13,835 bases of DNA from positions 1 to 13,835 of the forward strand of contig CAYWPG010000054.1 in the NCBI GenBank assembly GCA_964460035.1, given 5' to 3'. This DNA comes from CAYWPG01 sp964460035. GTDB taxonomy: Bacteria; Pseudomonadota; Gammaproteobacteria; Nitrococcales; AK92. The notes under the pieces were generated by a model that saw nothing but the letters and a program-made list of their open reading frames with translations, did not search any database and was not told the DNA's origin. A program made the translations under genes and the position numbers. This document shows positions 1 through 6,424 of the stretch, piece after piece (the first letter of the stretch is position 1; each line of letters starts with the position of its first letter).

Positions 1-12
1 GAGTCCCTGCCA

Positions 13-1587
13 TTATTGCGGCCGGTCGTGTTCTCCGTTTGATTTATCGGACGCCTGCTGTTCCTGCTCGCGGGCGATCCAGTCTTCTATGGCGCGGCGG
101 GTGCGCCGCTCCGCGGCCTTCTCGCGCAGCGCTTCCAGGCTTAGCACTCGGTAAAGCCCGATCATCACCACCACCATCAACAGCGCGAACGGCAGCGCCG
201 CTACGGTGACGAGAGTTTGCAGCGCCTGCAGGCCGCCGGCGATCAGCATTGCCGCAGCGATCAGCGTGATGGCGATGCCCCAGGCGAGCTTGCGCGGTAG
301 CGGCGGATCCCCAGCCGATTCGCTGGACATAGAGCCCAAAACCAGCACGGCGGAGTCGGCCGAGGTCACGAAGAAAATCACCAGCAGTACGATGGTCAGG
401 CCAGACAGCAGCGCCGATAACGGCAGCGCATCATACATGCGGAACAGCACGGTCTCGTATCCGGCGGCCAGTGCGCCGGCCATGTCCATGCCGCCGAATA
501 TCTGGCCCCACAGCGCGGTGCCACCGAAGGTGGAAAACCACGCGAAGCCCAGCAGGCTGGGCACTACGACCACGCCGAGTACGAACTCGCGCACGGTGCG
601 CCCGTACGACACGCGGGCGATGAATGCGCCCACGAACGGCGACCAGGAGATCCACCATGCCCAGTAGAAGATGGTCCAGTCGGCTACCCAGGTGCTCGCG
701 GAAAAGGGCGACATGCGCAGGCTCATTTGCACCAGGTTATCGAGATAGCTGCCCAGCGAGGTGGTGAAAGTGTCGAAGATGAAGCCGGTTGGCCCGAGCA
801 ACACCACCGCCAGCAGCAATACCCCGGCCAGGGCGAGATTGAAGCTCGACAGCCATTTGATGCCGCGGTCGACGCCGCTGGCACTGGAGGACATGTACAG
901 CACGAAGCACACGGCGATCACGATCAGCTGCATGTTCAGACCGGCGGGCAGGCCGAATACACGTTCCAGGCCGGCGCTGATCTGCATGGTGCCGAAGCCT
1001 AGCGTAGTGGCTACGCCTATCGCCGTGGCTACCACCGCCACGATGTTGACCAGCTTGCCCATCCAGCCGAGATGGCGGTCGCCGATCAGCGGTTGCAGCA
1101 GATCACTGATCAGGCCGCGACCGGTGCGGTTGTATTGGAACCAGGCGATGGCCAGCCCCATCAGCGCGTAGACCGCCCACGGGTGCAGGCCCCAGTGGAA
1201 GAAGGTGTAGCGCATCGCCGCGCGCGCCGCCCATGGGGTCCGCGGCGGTAGCCCCTCTGGCGGCGTGATCAGGTGCGAGATAGGCTCGGCGGCACCCCAG
1301 AACACCAAGCCAATGCCCATGCCGGCCGCGAACAACATAGCCAGCCAGGTGGGCTTCGAGAACTCGGGCTCGGCGTCGCGCCCGCCTATCCGAAGTTGAC
1401 CCAAGGGGCCGAAAGCAAGGTAGCCGAGAAACACCAGCGTGAGAAATACAATCAGCAGGTACAGCCAGCCGGCATGTTGGATGACGCCTGCCAGGGCCGC
1501 ATTGCTCATTGCCTCGAAGGGCTGCGGCGCGAGTCCGGCGATCGCCGCGAGCGCGATCACCAGCAACAACGAAATGCGAAAAACCAT
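13..1587 (-). CDS. BCCT-family (betaine/carnitine/choline) transporter
   Basis: This is a 524-aa inner-membrane secondary transporter of the BCCT family, which imports quaternary ammonium compounds such as glycine betaine, choline or carnitine, usually driven by sodium. The protein is hydrophobic throughout, consistent with the usual 12 membrane segments. The family-defining glycine stretch GMGIGL is at residues 89-94 and is followed by WGAAEP. The aromatic signature WTIFYWAWWISWSPFVG is at 304-320, followed by ARVSYGRTVREF. This signature forms the aromatic substrate cage in BetP-type proteins. The C-terminus is short and charged (about 35 residues), without a long osmosensing extension like that of BetP. 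The start is supported by GGGAG at 1597-1601, nine bases upstream. The gene is complete; its stop lies at 13-15. The exact substrate cannot be read from the sequence. Family assignment is very secure. Confidence 0.95.
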   Translation of the reverse strand: MVFRISLLLVIALAAIAGLAPQPFEAMSNAALAGVIQHAGWLYLLIVFLTLVFLGYLAFGPLGQLRIGGRDAEPEFSKPTWLAMLFAAGMGIGLVFWGAAEPISHLITPPEGLPPRTPWAARAAMRYTFFHWGLHPWAVYALMGLAIAWFQYNRTGRGLISDLLQPLIGDRHLGWMGKLVNIVAVVATAIGVATTLGFGTMQISAGLERVFGLPAGLNMQLIVIAVCFVLYMSSSASGVDRGIKWLSSFNLALAGVLLLAVVLLGPTGFIFDTFTTSLGSYLDNLVQMSLRMSPFSASTWVADWTIFYWAWWISWSPFVGAFIARVSYGRTVREFVLGVVVVPSLLGFAWFSTFGGTALWGQIFGGMDMAGALAAGYETVLFRMYDALPLSALLSGLTIVLLVIFFVTSADSAVLVLGSMSSESAGDPPLPRKLAWGIAITLIAAAMLIAGGLQALQTLVTVAALPFALLMVVVMIGLYRVLSLEALREKAAERRTRRAIEDWIAREQEQQASDKSNGEHDRPQ

Positions 1588-1622
1588 GCATCAGCACTCC
1601 CGAAGGCATCGTCGGGCACAAC

Positions 1623-1628
1623 AGTGTA
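1623..1628 (-). promoter_or_regulatory. Candidate -10 element for the BCCT gene
   Basis: On the minus strand the hexamer TACACT lies 35 bases upstream of the BCCT start codon. It matches four of six bases of the sigma-70 -10 consensus, including the key first TA and final T. No good -35 element is found at 16-18 bp spacing, so this is a weak call. It implies a 5' untranslated region of about 30 bases. Confidence 0.3.
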
Positions 1629-1760
1629 CGCGCCTCCGCAGCCAAGGTGACAGTCGCTGTGCACCGCAATCGCTCGCGGCTGCCTTGGCCGGGTGTGCTT
1701 GCCAGCAAGGCACGCTCCAGCGAAGTAGGAGGGCAGGTAGCCTCTATCCGGATCTAGGCA

Positions 1761-2199
1761 ATGCCAACGCGGCTCTTGGAAGGGCGCCTCGATCTTCTGC
1801 TACGGCCCTCGCGCACGGCATTTCTTTATGCGCTGCGCGCGTTGCTCACGGCCCTGTTGGCGTTGCTGGCAGCCATACTGCTGGGCCTGAAAAACCGCAC
1901 TGGGCTGCAATGACTGCCATAGTGGCCGCGCCGCCAACCCGCGGGGCCGCTGGCGGGCGCGGGCTTGCCACCGGGTACTGCCTCTGGTATTGCGCGCCAC
2001 GCCCGCCGGCGCGAGTCCCGCATTCGTGGTGGACGGTGGATTGGCAGCTATTACCGTCGGAACCGGGCTGTTGCGTCTGCAGCGCTTGCCGCTAACCGGC
2101 CGTTTTTCGACGCACGCGATGCTGGATGAAACCGCGGTGTGGGGCGCTTTCTACCGAGCGGAAGCCGGTAGTAGTGTCCAACGGACCGCCTCTTCGTAG
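1761..2199 (+). pseudogene. Remnant of a FUSC-family (AaeB-like) membrane protein, frameshifted and truncated
   Basis: An ATG at 1761 opens a frame reading MPTRLLEGRLDLLLRPSRTA and then a long hydrophobic helix, typical of the N-terminus of fusaric-acid-resistance (FUSC/AaeB) efflux proteins. It stops at TGA 1911-1913. From 1889, in the next frame, the sequence continues as EKPHWAAMTAIV and PTRG, which is how the family continues after its first membrane helix (LGLE-P-W-AMT-IVV-QPTRG). One lost base in or just before the A-run at 1890-1894 explains the switch. A second shift near 1950 yields RACHRVL, resembling the LYRVLGT segment. Nothing beyond that resembles the family, so most of the usual 350-700 residues are missing. 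The last part, to 2199, has no clear identity. Family members export aromatic carboxylic acids and similar compounds. Intact function is very unlikely. Confidence 0.55.
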
Positions 2200-2255
2200 G
2201 CCTTGACTGCTACAGCATTAACATTGGGACCGACGCCGCCGGCAGCATCCGCAAC

Positions 2256-3191
2256 TCAGCGGTGGCGGCGGTATTCGGTTGGCGTGATGCCGGTAATGCG
2301 CTTGAATGCCGCGGTGAAATGGCTTTGGGTCGAGAAGCCGAGTTCAGCCGCGATCTCGACGATGGGTTTGCGCGTGGCCGACAACAGGTCCATGGCCCGT
2401 TCGACCCTGGCGCGCAGGATGTAACGGTGCGGAGGCATGCCTATACGGCGCACGAACAGGCGCGTGAAATGCGCTTCGCTCACACCCGCCACCTGGGCCA
2501 GGCTAGCGACGGAGAGCGAGTCGCCAAGGCGTGCCTCGATGTAGGCAAGGGCTCGCGACAGGTCCGCCGACGCGGTCGATTCCACCGGCTCGAAACTCTC
2601 CTCGTCCTTGCTGCCGGCCTCTGCGGCACGGTGGTTCAGCAGCAGATGCATCATCGCGGTGCGGGCCAGTTGGTCTACATAGGCCGCATGGGCTTTGCCG
2701 GTACCCTCGCGCAGGCTGCGCATCAGCGCCAGACAGATCTGTTCGAGCAGAGGGTCCGATACCGCAAGCAGCGGATGCAGCAGTGCCGCGGTGTCGGTGT
2801 TCGGCAGGCCAAGCTCGGCGGCCAGTTGCGCCTTGAGCTCGGCATGCAGATAGACCAGTAGGATTTCGGGGGTGCCTGTTATTCGCCAGCGCGACGCCAC
2901 CCCGGCGGGAATCAGACTGATGCCGCGCGGCAGCAGGCGTGCCTCGGCTGCCGGGCCGATCAGGTCTACTTCGCGCTGCACCTCCACTTGGCCACTGACA
3001 CAGTAGACGAGGCAGTCGTGCGGCAGCGGCCGCAGCTCGGCTTCCCAGGGCCGCTCGGCAGTCAGTGCCGCGTACAGATGCGGCCAGCCCCGGCCGCGGC
3101 TGTCTGTCAGCAGGCGGTTGCTCCCGAGGGTCGGGATGCCGTGTGTCTGAGCGGCGCTTAGCTGCGGCGTGTTCGTGAGCTGGACTGACAT
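2256..3191 (-). CDS. AraC/XylS-family transcriptional regulator, probable regulator of the nitrilase
   Basis: This 311-aa regulator has an N-terminal sensor region (about residues 30-150) of the cupin-like AraC type, with HDCLVYCVSGQVEVQ and PAGVASRW. The C-terminal AraC DNA-binding domain runs from about 210 to 311. Its first helix-turn-helix is in LSVASLAQVAGVSEAHFTRL and its second in IVEIAAELGFSTQSHFTAAF, and it ends in the family signature RITGITPTEYRR. The gene follows the nitrilase on the same strand, as nitR follows nitA in Rhodococcus rhodochrous J1. By that analogy it should activate the nitrilase in response to a nitrile or related inducer. I prefer the ATG at 3191. A frame-compatible ATG at 3215 would give 319 aa, but it lies five bases after a GC-rich hairpin (3220-3246) and has no ribosome-binding site. 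The ribosome-binding site at 3191 is also weak. The family is certain; the target is inferred. Confidence 0.92.
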   Translation of the reverse strand: MSVQLTNTPQLSAAQTHGIPTLGSNRLLTDSRGRGWPHLYAALTAERPWEAELRPLPHDCLVYCVSGQVEVQREVDLIGPAAEARLLPRGISLIPAGVASRWRITGTPEILLVYLHAELKAQLAAELGLPNTDTAALLHPLLAVSDPLLEQICLALMRSLREGTGKAHAAYVDQLARTAMMHLLLNHRAAEAGSKDEESFEPVESTASADLSRALAYIEARLGDSLSVASLAQVAGVSEAHFTRLFVRRIGMPPHRYILRARVERAMDLLSATRKPIVEIAAELGFSTQSHFTAAFKRITGITPTEYRRHR

Positions 3192-3219
3192 AAGCTGCTC
3201 GGTGCCCGAAAACATGCGT

Positions 3220-3246
3220 GCGAGGGAGCATCGTGCGCTCCCTCGC
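3220..3246 (-). terminator. GC-rich hairpin between the nitrilase and AraC genes
   Basis: A perfect 10-bp stem (GCGAGGGAGC pairing with GCTCCCTCGC) closes a 7-base loop. It starts 21 bases after the nitrilase stop. Downstream on the minus strand there is only a TTTT four bases into the next frame, so it is not a classical strong terminator. It could attenuate read-through into the regulator or stabilise the nitrilase mRNA 3' end, making the regulator less abundant than the enzyme. Confidence 0.5.
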
Positions 3247-3267
3247 TCATGTTGCCGGCCCTACCGA

Positions 3268-4320
3268 TCAGGCCGAATCGTTATCGAGCTTAACCGAAGC
3301 CGTTTGCTCGTTGCCATCGTCTCGCGGGCCTTCCGGGCGGAAGCCCCCTTGCTCGCCGAATATCTTGGCGAAAGGCGCTGCTGTAGGCTGCGGCTCGAGG
3401 TTAGTGGCCAGGCGCAGAATGTCAGGGCGCGCATAGTGGCCCGCCGAGTCGCAGGCGTACTTGAGGAACACGATCTCCGACAGATCGATGTCGGCGACCA
3501 GCAGTGTTTCCTCCTCCATAGCGGGGCCGGCAAGCATGGTGCCGGTCGGCGAGACAATCGCGCTCCAACTGCCGCCGGTGCGGATCATCTCGGGCTGGTC
3601 CTCCAGTTCCAGGCGACGCAGTACCTCCTGGTCGATCACGGAGCTCGCGTTGATCACGAAGCACTGCGCGGCCCAGGCGTGGTAGCGTACCGCGGTCTCT
3701 ACCACCTGATTGAAGAAGCCCGAGTTAGGATCGTGCGTGAGAGCGGAAATGCCGGGCCAGGCGCCGATGTGGATCTGCTGGCGCTGGGTGGTGAGCGCGT
3801 AGCGCGCAAGGTCCATGGTGTGCTCCCAGCAGATCAGACCGCTGATGCGGCCGATGTCGGAGTCGAAGACCTTCAGGTCCGAGCCATCGCCGCGGCCCCA
3901 GACCGTACGCTCCACGTGCGTGGGCTGAAGCTTGCGGTGACGTCCGATCAGCTCGCCGCGACGGTTGAAGTAGAGCTGGGTATTGTAAAGCGTGCCGCCG
4001 TCGCGCTCGGAGACGCCCAGGACCACGTGGATGCCCGCCTTGCGTGCAGCCGCGGCGATACGATCGGTGGCATCGCTGCCGACCTCGACGCTGTTGGTGA
4101 ACAGCTCGTAGAACAGAGGGGCTCCGCGCGTGGGCGTGTGGGTCCAGATCCAGAACGGGTATCCGGGCACGAAGGTTTCAGGGAAAGCGATGATGTCCGC
4201 GCCCTGCGACGCCGCCTCTTCTATCAGCCGGCAGGCCTTCTCGATGGACTCGTCGCGGTTGAGGAACACGGACGCCGCTTGCGCTGCCGCAGCCCGGAAC
4301 TTGGGGAAAGTGTCTGCCAT
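3268..4320 (-). CDS. Nitrilase (carbon-nitrogen hydrolase, EC 3.5.5 type)
   Basis: This 350-aa enzyme of the nitrilase branch of the carbon-nitrogen hydrolase superfamily hydrolyses nitriles to carboxylic acids and ammonia in the cytoplasm. All catalytic residues are visible: Glu48 in AFPETFVPGYPFWIW, Lys130 in HRKLQPTHVERTVWGRGDG (with the second conserved Glu137), and Cys164 in GLICWEH. CWEH and the ERTVWG.GDG stretch are characteristic of true nitrilases and cyanide-degrading relatives, not amidases. The length is normal for a bacterial nitrilase. The C-terminal tail after about residue 310 is variable and charged. The start is supported by GGAGGAGA at 4329-4336, eight bases upstream. An AraC regulator lies directly downstream and a repeat-rich promoter upstream. 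Aliphatic versus aromatic preference cannot be told from sequence. Cyanide dihydratase is an alternative but less likely. Confidence 0.95.
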   Translation of the reverse strand: MADTFPKFRAAAAQAASVFLNRDESIEKACRLIEEAASQGADIIAFPETFVPGYPFWIWTHTPTRGAPLFYELFTNSVEVGSDATDRIAAAARKAGIHVVLGVSERDGGTLYNTQLYFNRRGELIGRHRKLQPTHVERTVWGRGDGSDLKVFDSDIGRISGLICWEHTMDLARYALTTQRQQIHIGAWPGISALTHDPNSGFFNQVVETAVRYHAWAAQCFVINASSVIDQEVLRRLELEDQPEMIRTGGSWSAIVSPTGTMLAGPAMEEETLLVADIDLSEIVFLKYACDSAGHYARPDILRLATNLEPQPTAAPFAKIFGEQGGFRPEGPRDDGNEQTASVKLDNDSA

Positions 4321-4352
4321 GGTCGAAGTCTCCTCCAGGATCGTTTTCGACC
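4321..4352 (-). promoter_or_regulatory. Hairpin presenting the nitrilase ribosome-binding site
   Basis: On the minus strand GGTCGAA (4352-4346) and TTCGACC (4327-4321) form a perfect 7-bp stem. The 18-base loop contains the Shine-Dalgarno sequence GGAGGAGA, and the 3' arm ends directly before the ATG. The ribosome-binding site would be displayed in a loop with the start codon at the stem base. Control of translation is possible but inferred. The same bases also carry two copies of the GTCGAA motif, so this may instead be a DNA operator. Confidence 0.4.
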
Positions 4353-4355
4353 ACC

Positions 4356-4384
4356 ATTAAAAGCGGGGCACGGTCGGGAGGACC
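4356..4384 (-). promoter_or_regulatory. Predicted nitrilase promoter (-35 poor, -10 good)
   Basis: On the minus strand TTTAAT (4361-4356) is a good -10. Exactly 17 bp upstream the -35 position reads GGTCCT (4384-4379), a poor match to TTGACA. A weak -35 with correct spacing is typical of activator-dependent promoters. The -35 position sits inside a palindrome, ACGGTC (4370-4375) and GACCGT (4381-4386), with a 5-base centre. Confidence 0.45.
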
Positions 4385-4414
4385 GTCGAAATCCATGTAA
4401 GTTTGTCGAAAACG
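4385..4414 (-). promoter_or_regulatory. Candidate AraC-type operator: two GTCGAAA direct repeats, 20 bp apart
   Basis: GTCGAAA occurs at 4385-4391 and again at 4405-4411, a 20-bp period that places both copies on the same face of the helix. Paired, directly repeated half-sites about two turns apart are usual for AraC/XylS activators. The proximal copy abuts the predicted -35 hexamer, the usual position for contact with sigma-70. The distal copy extends to GTCGAAAACG (4405-4414), which is repeated inverted as CGTTTTCGAC at 4342-4351. Binding by the downstream AraC protein is an inference from position and spacing. Confidence 0.45.
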
Positions 4415-4508
4415 CATCGCGGACCAGGCAGGATCGCGGCCGAAGCCTGCGTATGCGCTTGCGCGGCGAATGCGGCATCAACACCGGGGGCTTGGCGCCG
4501 CGGTCGCG

Positions 4509-5246
4509 TTATGCGCGATGCGGCCGATGCAGCTCATACGCGCAAATGTTCACTGCGGATGCGACGTTGAGCGAGTCTATGCCGCCCCCACCAGGGATGG
4601 TGAAGCGGTGCGCGCCCAGCAGCGCGATCAACTCCTCGGGTAGGCCGCGGGCCTCGTTGCCGAATACGTAGCAGTCATGGTCGGCAAAGGCGGGTGCGAC
4701 GATAGGCTCGCCGTGCAGGTCCATGCAGGCGATCCGCCGGAACCGCGCGGGGAGAGTGTCCGCAGACACGTCCAGCTCCACCGGCACATGAAACAGCGCG
4801 CCCATACTGGCACGCACCGCTTTAGCGTTGTAGGGGTCGACGCTGCCGGGGCTGAGCAGGCAGCGGAAGCCGCCGAACCAGGCCAGCGTGCGCAGCACCG
4901 TGCCCAGATTGCCGGGGTCCTGTATTTCGTGAAAGTACACCGCGCGTTCGCCGGCTGTGGGGGGCGCCGGCGGCAGAATAGGGACGACAGCGATCAGCCC
5001 TTGCGGCGTTCGCGTATCCGCGAGCTGCTGCATCTGGCGTTCGCTGATGACGTGTTTCGTAAAAGGCGTGCGCCATTGCTCGTGCTTAGCAGTGACGTAT
5101 AGCTGCGATGCGTTCAGCGCCGGATTGCGACGCGCGGCTTTTTGCAGTTCGAGAATGAGGTGCTCGCCTTCGACCAGATAGAATCCGGTACTCGCGCGGT
5201 ACTTTTTCTGATGCAGCTTTTTGAGCTCGCTCAGCGTCATCGTCAT
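4509..5246 (-). CDS. SpoU/TrmH-family RNA methyltransferase (2'-O-ribose)
   Basis: This 245-aa enzyme should methylate a ribose 2'-OH in rRNA or tRNA using S-adenosylmethionine, through the knotted SPOUT fold. The three SpoU motifs are in order: motif 1 DPGNLGTVLRT at 110-120 (Asn113 and Arg119), motif 2 YVFGNEARGLPEEL at 193-206, and motif 3 IPGGGGIDSLNVASAVNICA at 217-236. The N-terminal part (YRASTGFYLVEGEHL) matches the substrate-binding domain found in RlmB-type and TsnR-like members. I chose the ATG at 5246; an ATG at 5240 is equally possible. A longer frame to 5474 is rejected because it would overlap rlmE and cross the divergent promoter region. No strong ribosome-binding site is visible. 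The RNA target is unknown. Confidence 0.9.
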   Translation of the reverse strand: MTMTLSELKKLHQKKYRASTGFYLVEGEHLILELQKAARRNPALNASQLYVTAKHEQWRTPFTKHVISERQMQQLADTRTPQGLIAVVPILPPAPPTAGERAVYFHEIQDPGNLGTVLRTLAWFGGFRCLLSPGSVDPYNAKAVRASMGALFHVPVELDVSADTLPARFRRIACMDLHGEPIVAPAFADHDCYVFGNEARGLPEELIALLGAHRFTIPGGGGIDSLNVASAVNICAYELHRPHRA

Positions 5247-5374
5247 GGCGTGTGTAGGGTTGCGCGGTCGACCGGCACTCCGGTGCTGGCTCCTTGAACT
5301 TGGCCAAAGCGAGCGCGCTACAGAGAAACACCGAGTTGGGGCCTGCCCGATGCGCTGGGCACAGAAGATAGCGC

Positions 5375-5380
5375 TACAAT
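5375..5380 (+). promoter_or_regulatory. Candidate -10 element for rlmE
   Basis: TACAAT, one mismatch from the sigma-70 -10 consensus, lies 53 bases upstream of the rlmE start in the divergent intergenic region (5247-5432). No good -35 is seen at 16-18 bp spacing, so the call rests on the -10 alone. Confidence 0.35.
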
Positions 5381-5432
5381 AGCCAGATTGTATAGCGACG
5401 TCCGCCGCAGCGGGCATCTTCACGAGTTTACC

Positions 5433-6053
5433 ATGGCCAGATCGAAGAGCAGCCATCGTTGGATGCAGGCGCATGTCAACGACCCCTACGTCAAGCAGGC
5501 CCAGAAGGACGGCTATCGCTCCCGCGCCAGCTACAAGCTCATCGAGCTCAACGACAAGGACAAGTTGATCCGCCCGGGCATGCTGGTGGTGGACCTGGGC
5601 TCGGCGCCCGGCGGCTGGTCACAAGTGGCAGCCAAGCTCGTCGGTGCGAAGGGGCGTGTACTGGCAACGGATATCCTGCCCATGGATCCGCTGCCCAATG
5701 TCGATTTCATCCAGGGCGACTTCACCGATGAAGCGGTGTTCAATCGGTTGCTGGATCGGCTCGATGGTGCGCCAGTGGACCTGGTGATGTCGGATATGGC
5801 GCCTAACTTGAGCGGTATCGATTCGGCCGATCAGGCAGCCTCCATGTATCTGGTCGAGCTCGCCTTGGACATGGCGCGCCGCATACTCAAGCCAAAAGGC
5901 GACTTCGTCGCCAAGGTATTTCAGGGCGTGGGCTCCGACGACTTCCTCAGGGACCTGCGCACATCCTTCGACAAGGTCGCGATCCGCAAGCCCACCTCGT
6001 CCCGGCCCCGCTCGCGCGAGATCTACGTCGTGGCGAAAGGCTTCAAGCAGTAG
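5433..6053 (+). CDS. rlmE: 23S rRNA (uridine-2552-2'-O)-methyltransferase RlmE (FtsJ/RrmJ)
   Basis: This 206-aa protein matches the length and sequence pattern of E. coli RlmE. The family 2'-O-methylates U2552 in the A-loop of 23S rRNA late in 50S assembly. The S-adenosylmethionine pocket is VVDLGSAPGGWSQ at 52-64. The K-D-K-E catalytic tetrad is visible as Lys35 (RSRASYKL), Asp121 (VMSDMAPN), Lys161 (VAKVFQG) and Glu196 (SRPRSREIY). LPMDP and FIQGDFTDE are also family landmarks. I chose the ATG at 5433, giving MARSKSSHRWMQ, which aligns with the known N-terminus. An in-frame ATG at 5388 adds 15 residues without family similarity. In many gammaproteobacteria rlmE is followed by ftsH; here it is followed by unrelated genes. 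It is divergent to another RNA methyltransferase. Confidence 0.97.
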   Translation: MARSKSSHRWMQAHVNDPYVKQAQKDGYRSRASYKLIELNDKDKLIRPGMLVVDLGSAPGGWSQVAAKLVGAKGRVLATDILPMDPLPNVDFIQGDFTDEAVFNRLLDRLDGAPVDLVMSDMAPNLSGIDSADQAASMYLVELALDMARRILKPKGDFVAKVFQGVGSDDFLRDLRTSFDKVAIRKPTSSRPRSREIYVVAKGFKQ

Positions 6054-6424
6054 CTGGCGCTCGGCCTCAGGCACTTGTTACGGCTCGCCGCTGCCGGTCT
6101 TCGCTTGGCTGGCCTGGCGGCGCAGGGTTCTTGAGGCCATGCAGTCGATCTAAGCCTATCCCGGGCACATCAGGTCTCCGGATCTCAGGGGAACGCTTCA
6201 TCGATGTCTCCATCGTCCCGAGAATTGGGGGCTTCCGGGCGCCCGAGTCTCCTCCCAAGGCGTGTGCGAGGTTAACCGTTGCTTCAGCAATGCCTTAACT
6301 ATTTGTCAATCGCCGTGCTGGAGCCCGGTTGCTAGATTCTTGACTGCGGTGCAAGAGCGGTGCCGATAGAAGCAAGCCTTCCCGTACGGTTTCACTCGCA
6401 ACAATAAACGGTGAGGAGATAGTC
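6054..6424. other. 371-bp intergenic region upstream of the aldolase gene
   Basis: No protein or RNA gene is recognisable here. The first 200 bases contain only a small CGATG/CATCG hairpin (6202-6215) and no obvious terminator for rlmE. The second half carries an operator-like palindrome (6271-6299). TTGTCA (6303-6308) and TTGACT (6340-6345) could be -35 elements, the latter with GATAGA at 6365-6370 after a long 19-bp spacer. None is a convincing promoter. Confidence 0.4.
6271..6299. promoter_or_regulatory. Operator-like palindrome upstream of the aldolase gene
   Basis: The 12-bp core TTGCT-TC-AGCAA (6279-6290) is perfectly symmetrical in its five-base arms. It is flanked by outer arms GTTAA (6271-6275) and TTAAC (6295-6299), offset by one base. 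This two-tier symmetry, 126-154 bases before the start codon and next to a TTGTCA, suggests a repressor or activator site. No regulator gene lies nearby. A simple RNA hairpin is the alternative. Confidence 0.35.

Larger units (their letters stand above)
1588..2255. other. 668-bp gap without an intact gene
   Basis: This gap separates the BCCT start (minus) from the 3' end of the AraC gene (minus). It holds the BCCT promoter region and the FUSC remnant. From about 2000 to 2255 no frame on either strand gives a protein I recognise. A short inverted repeat (GCCAAGG at 1641-1647 and CCTTGGC at 1683-1689) is present but has a 35-base loop and no clear role. The decayed gene suggests a deletion or rearrangement point. 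Confidence 0.5.

Noticed and set aside
3169..4671. A 500-codon open frame on the plus strand opposite the nitrilase.
   Set aside because: It is antisense to a gene with complete catalytic motifs. Long antisense frames are common in GC-rich DNA, and the translation shows no domain.
5247..5474. N-terminal extension of the SpoU-family gene to an ATG at 5474.
   Set aside because: It would overlap the rlmE coding region and cross the divergent promoter region, and the 76 extra residues look like random translation.
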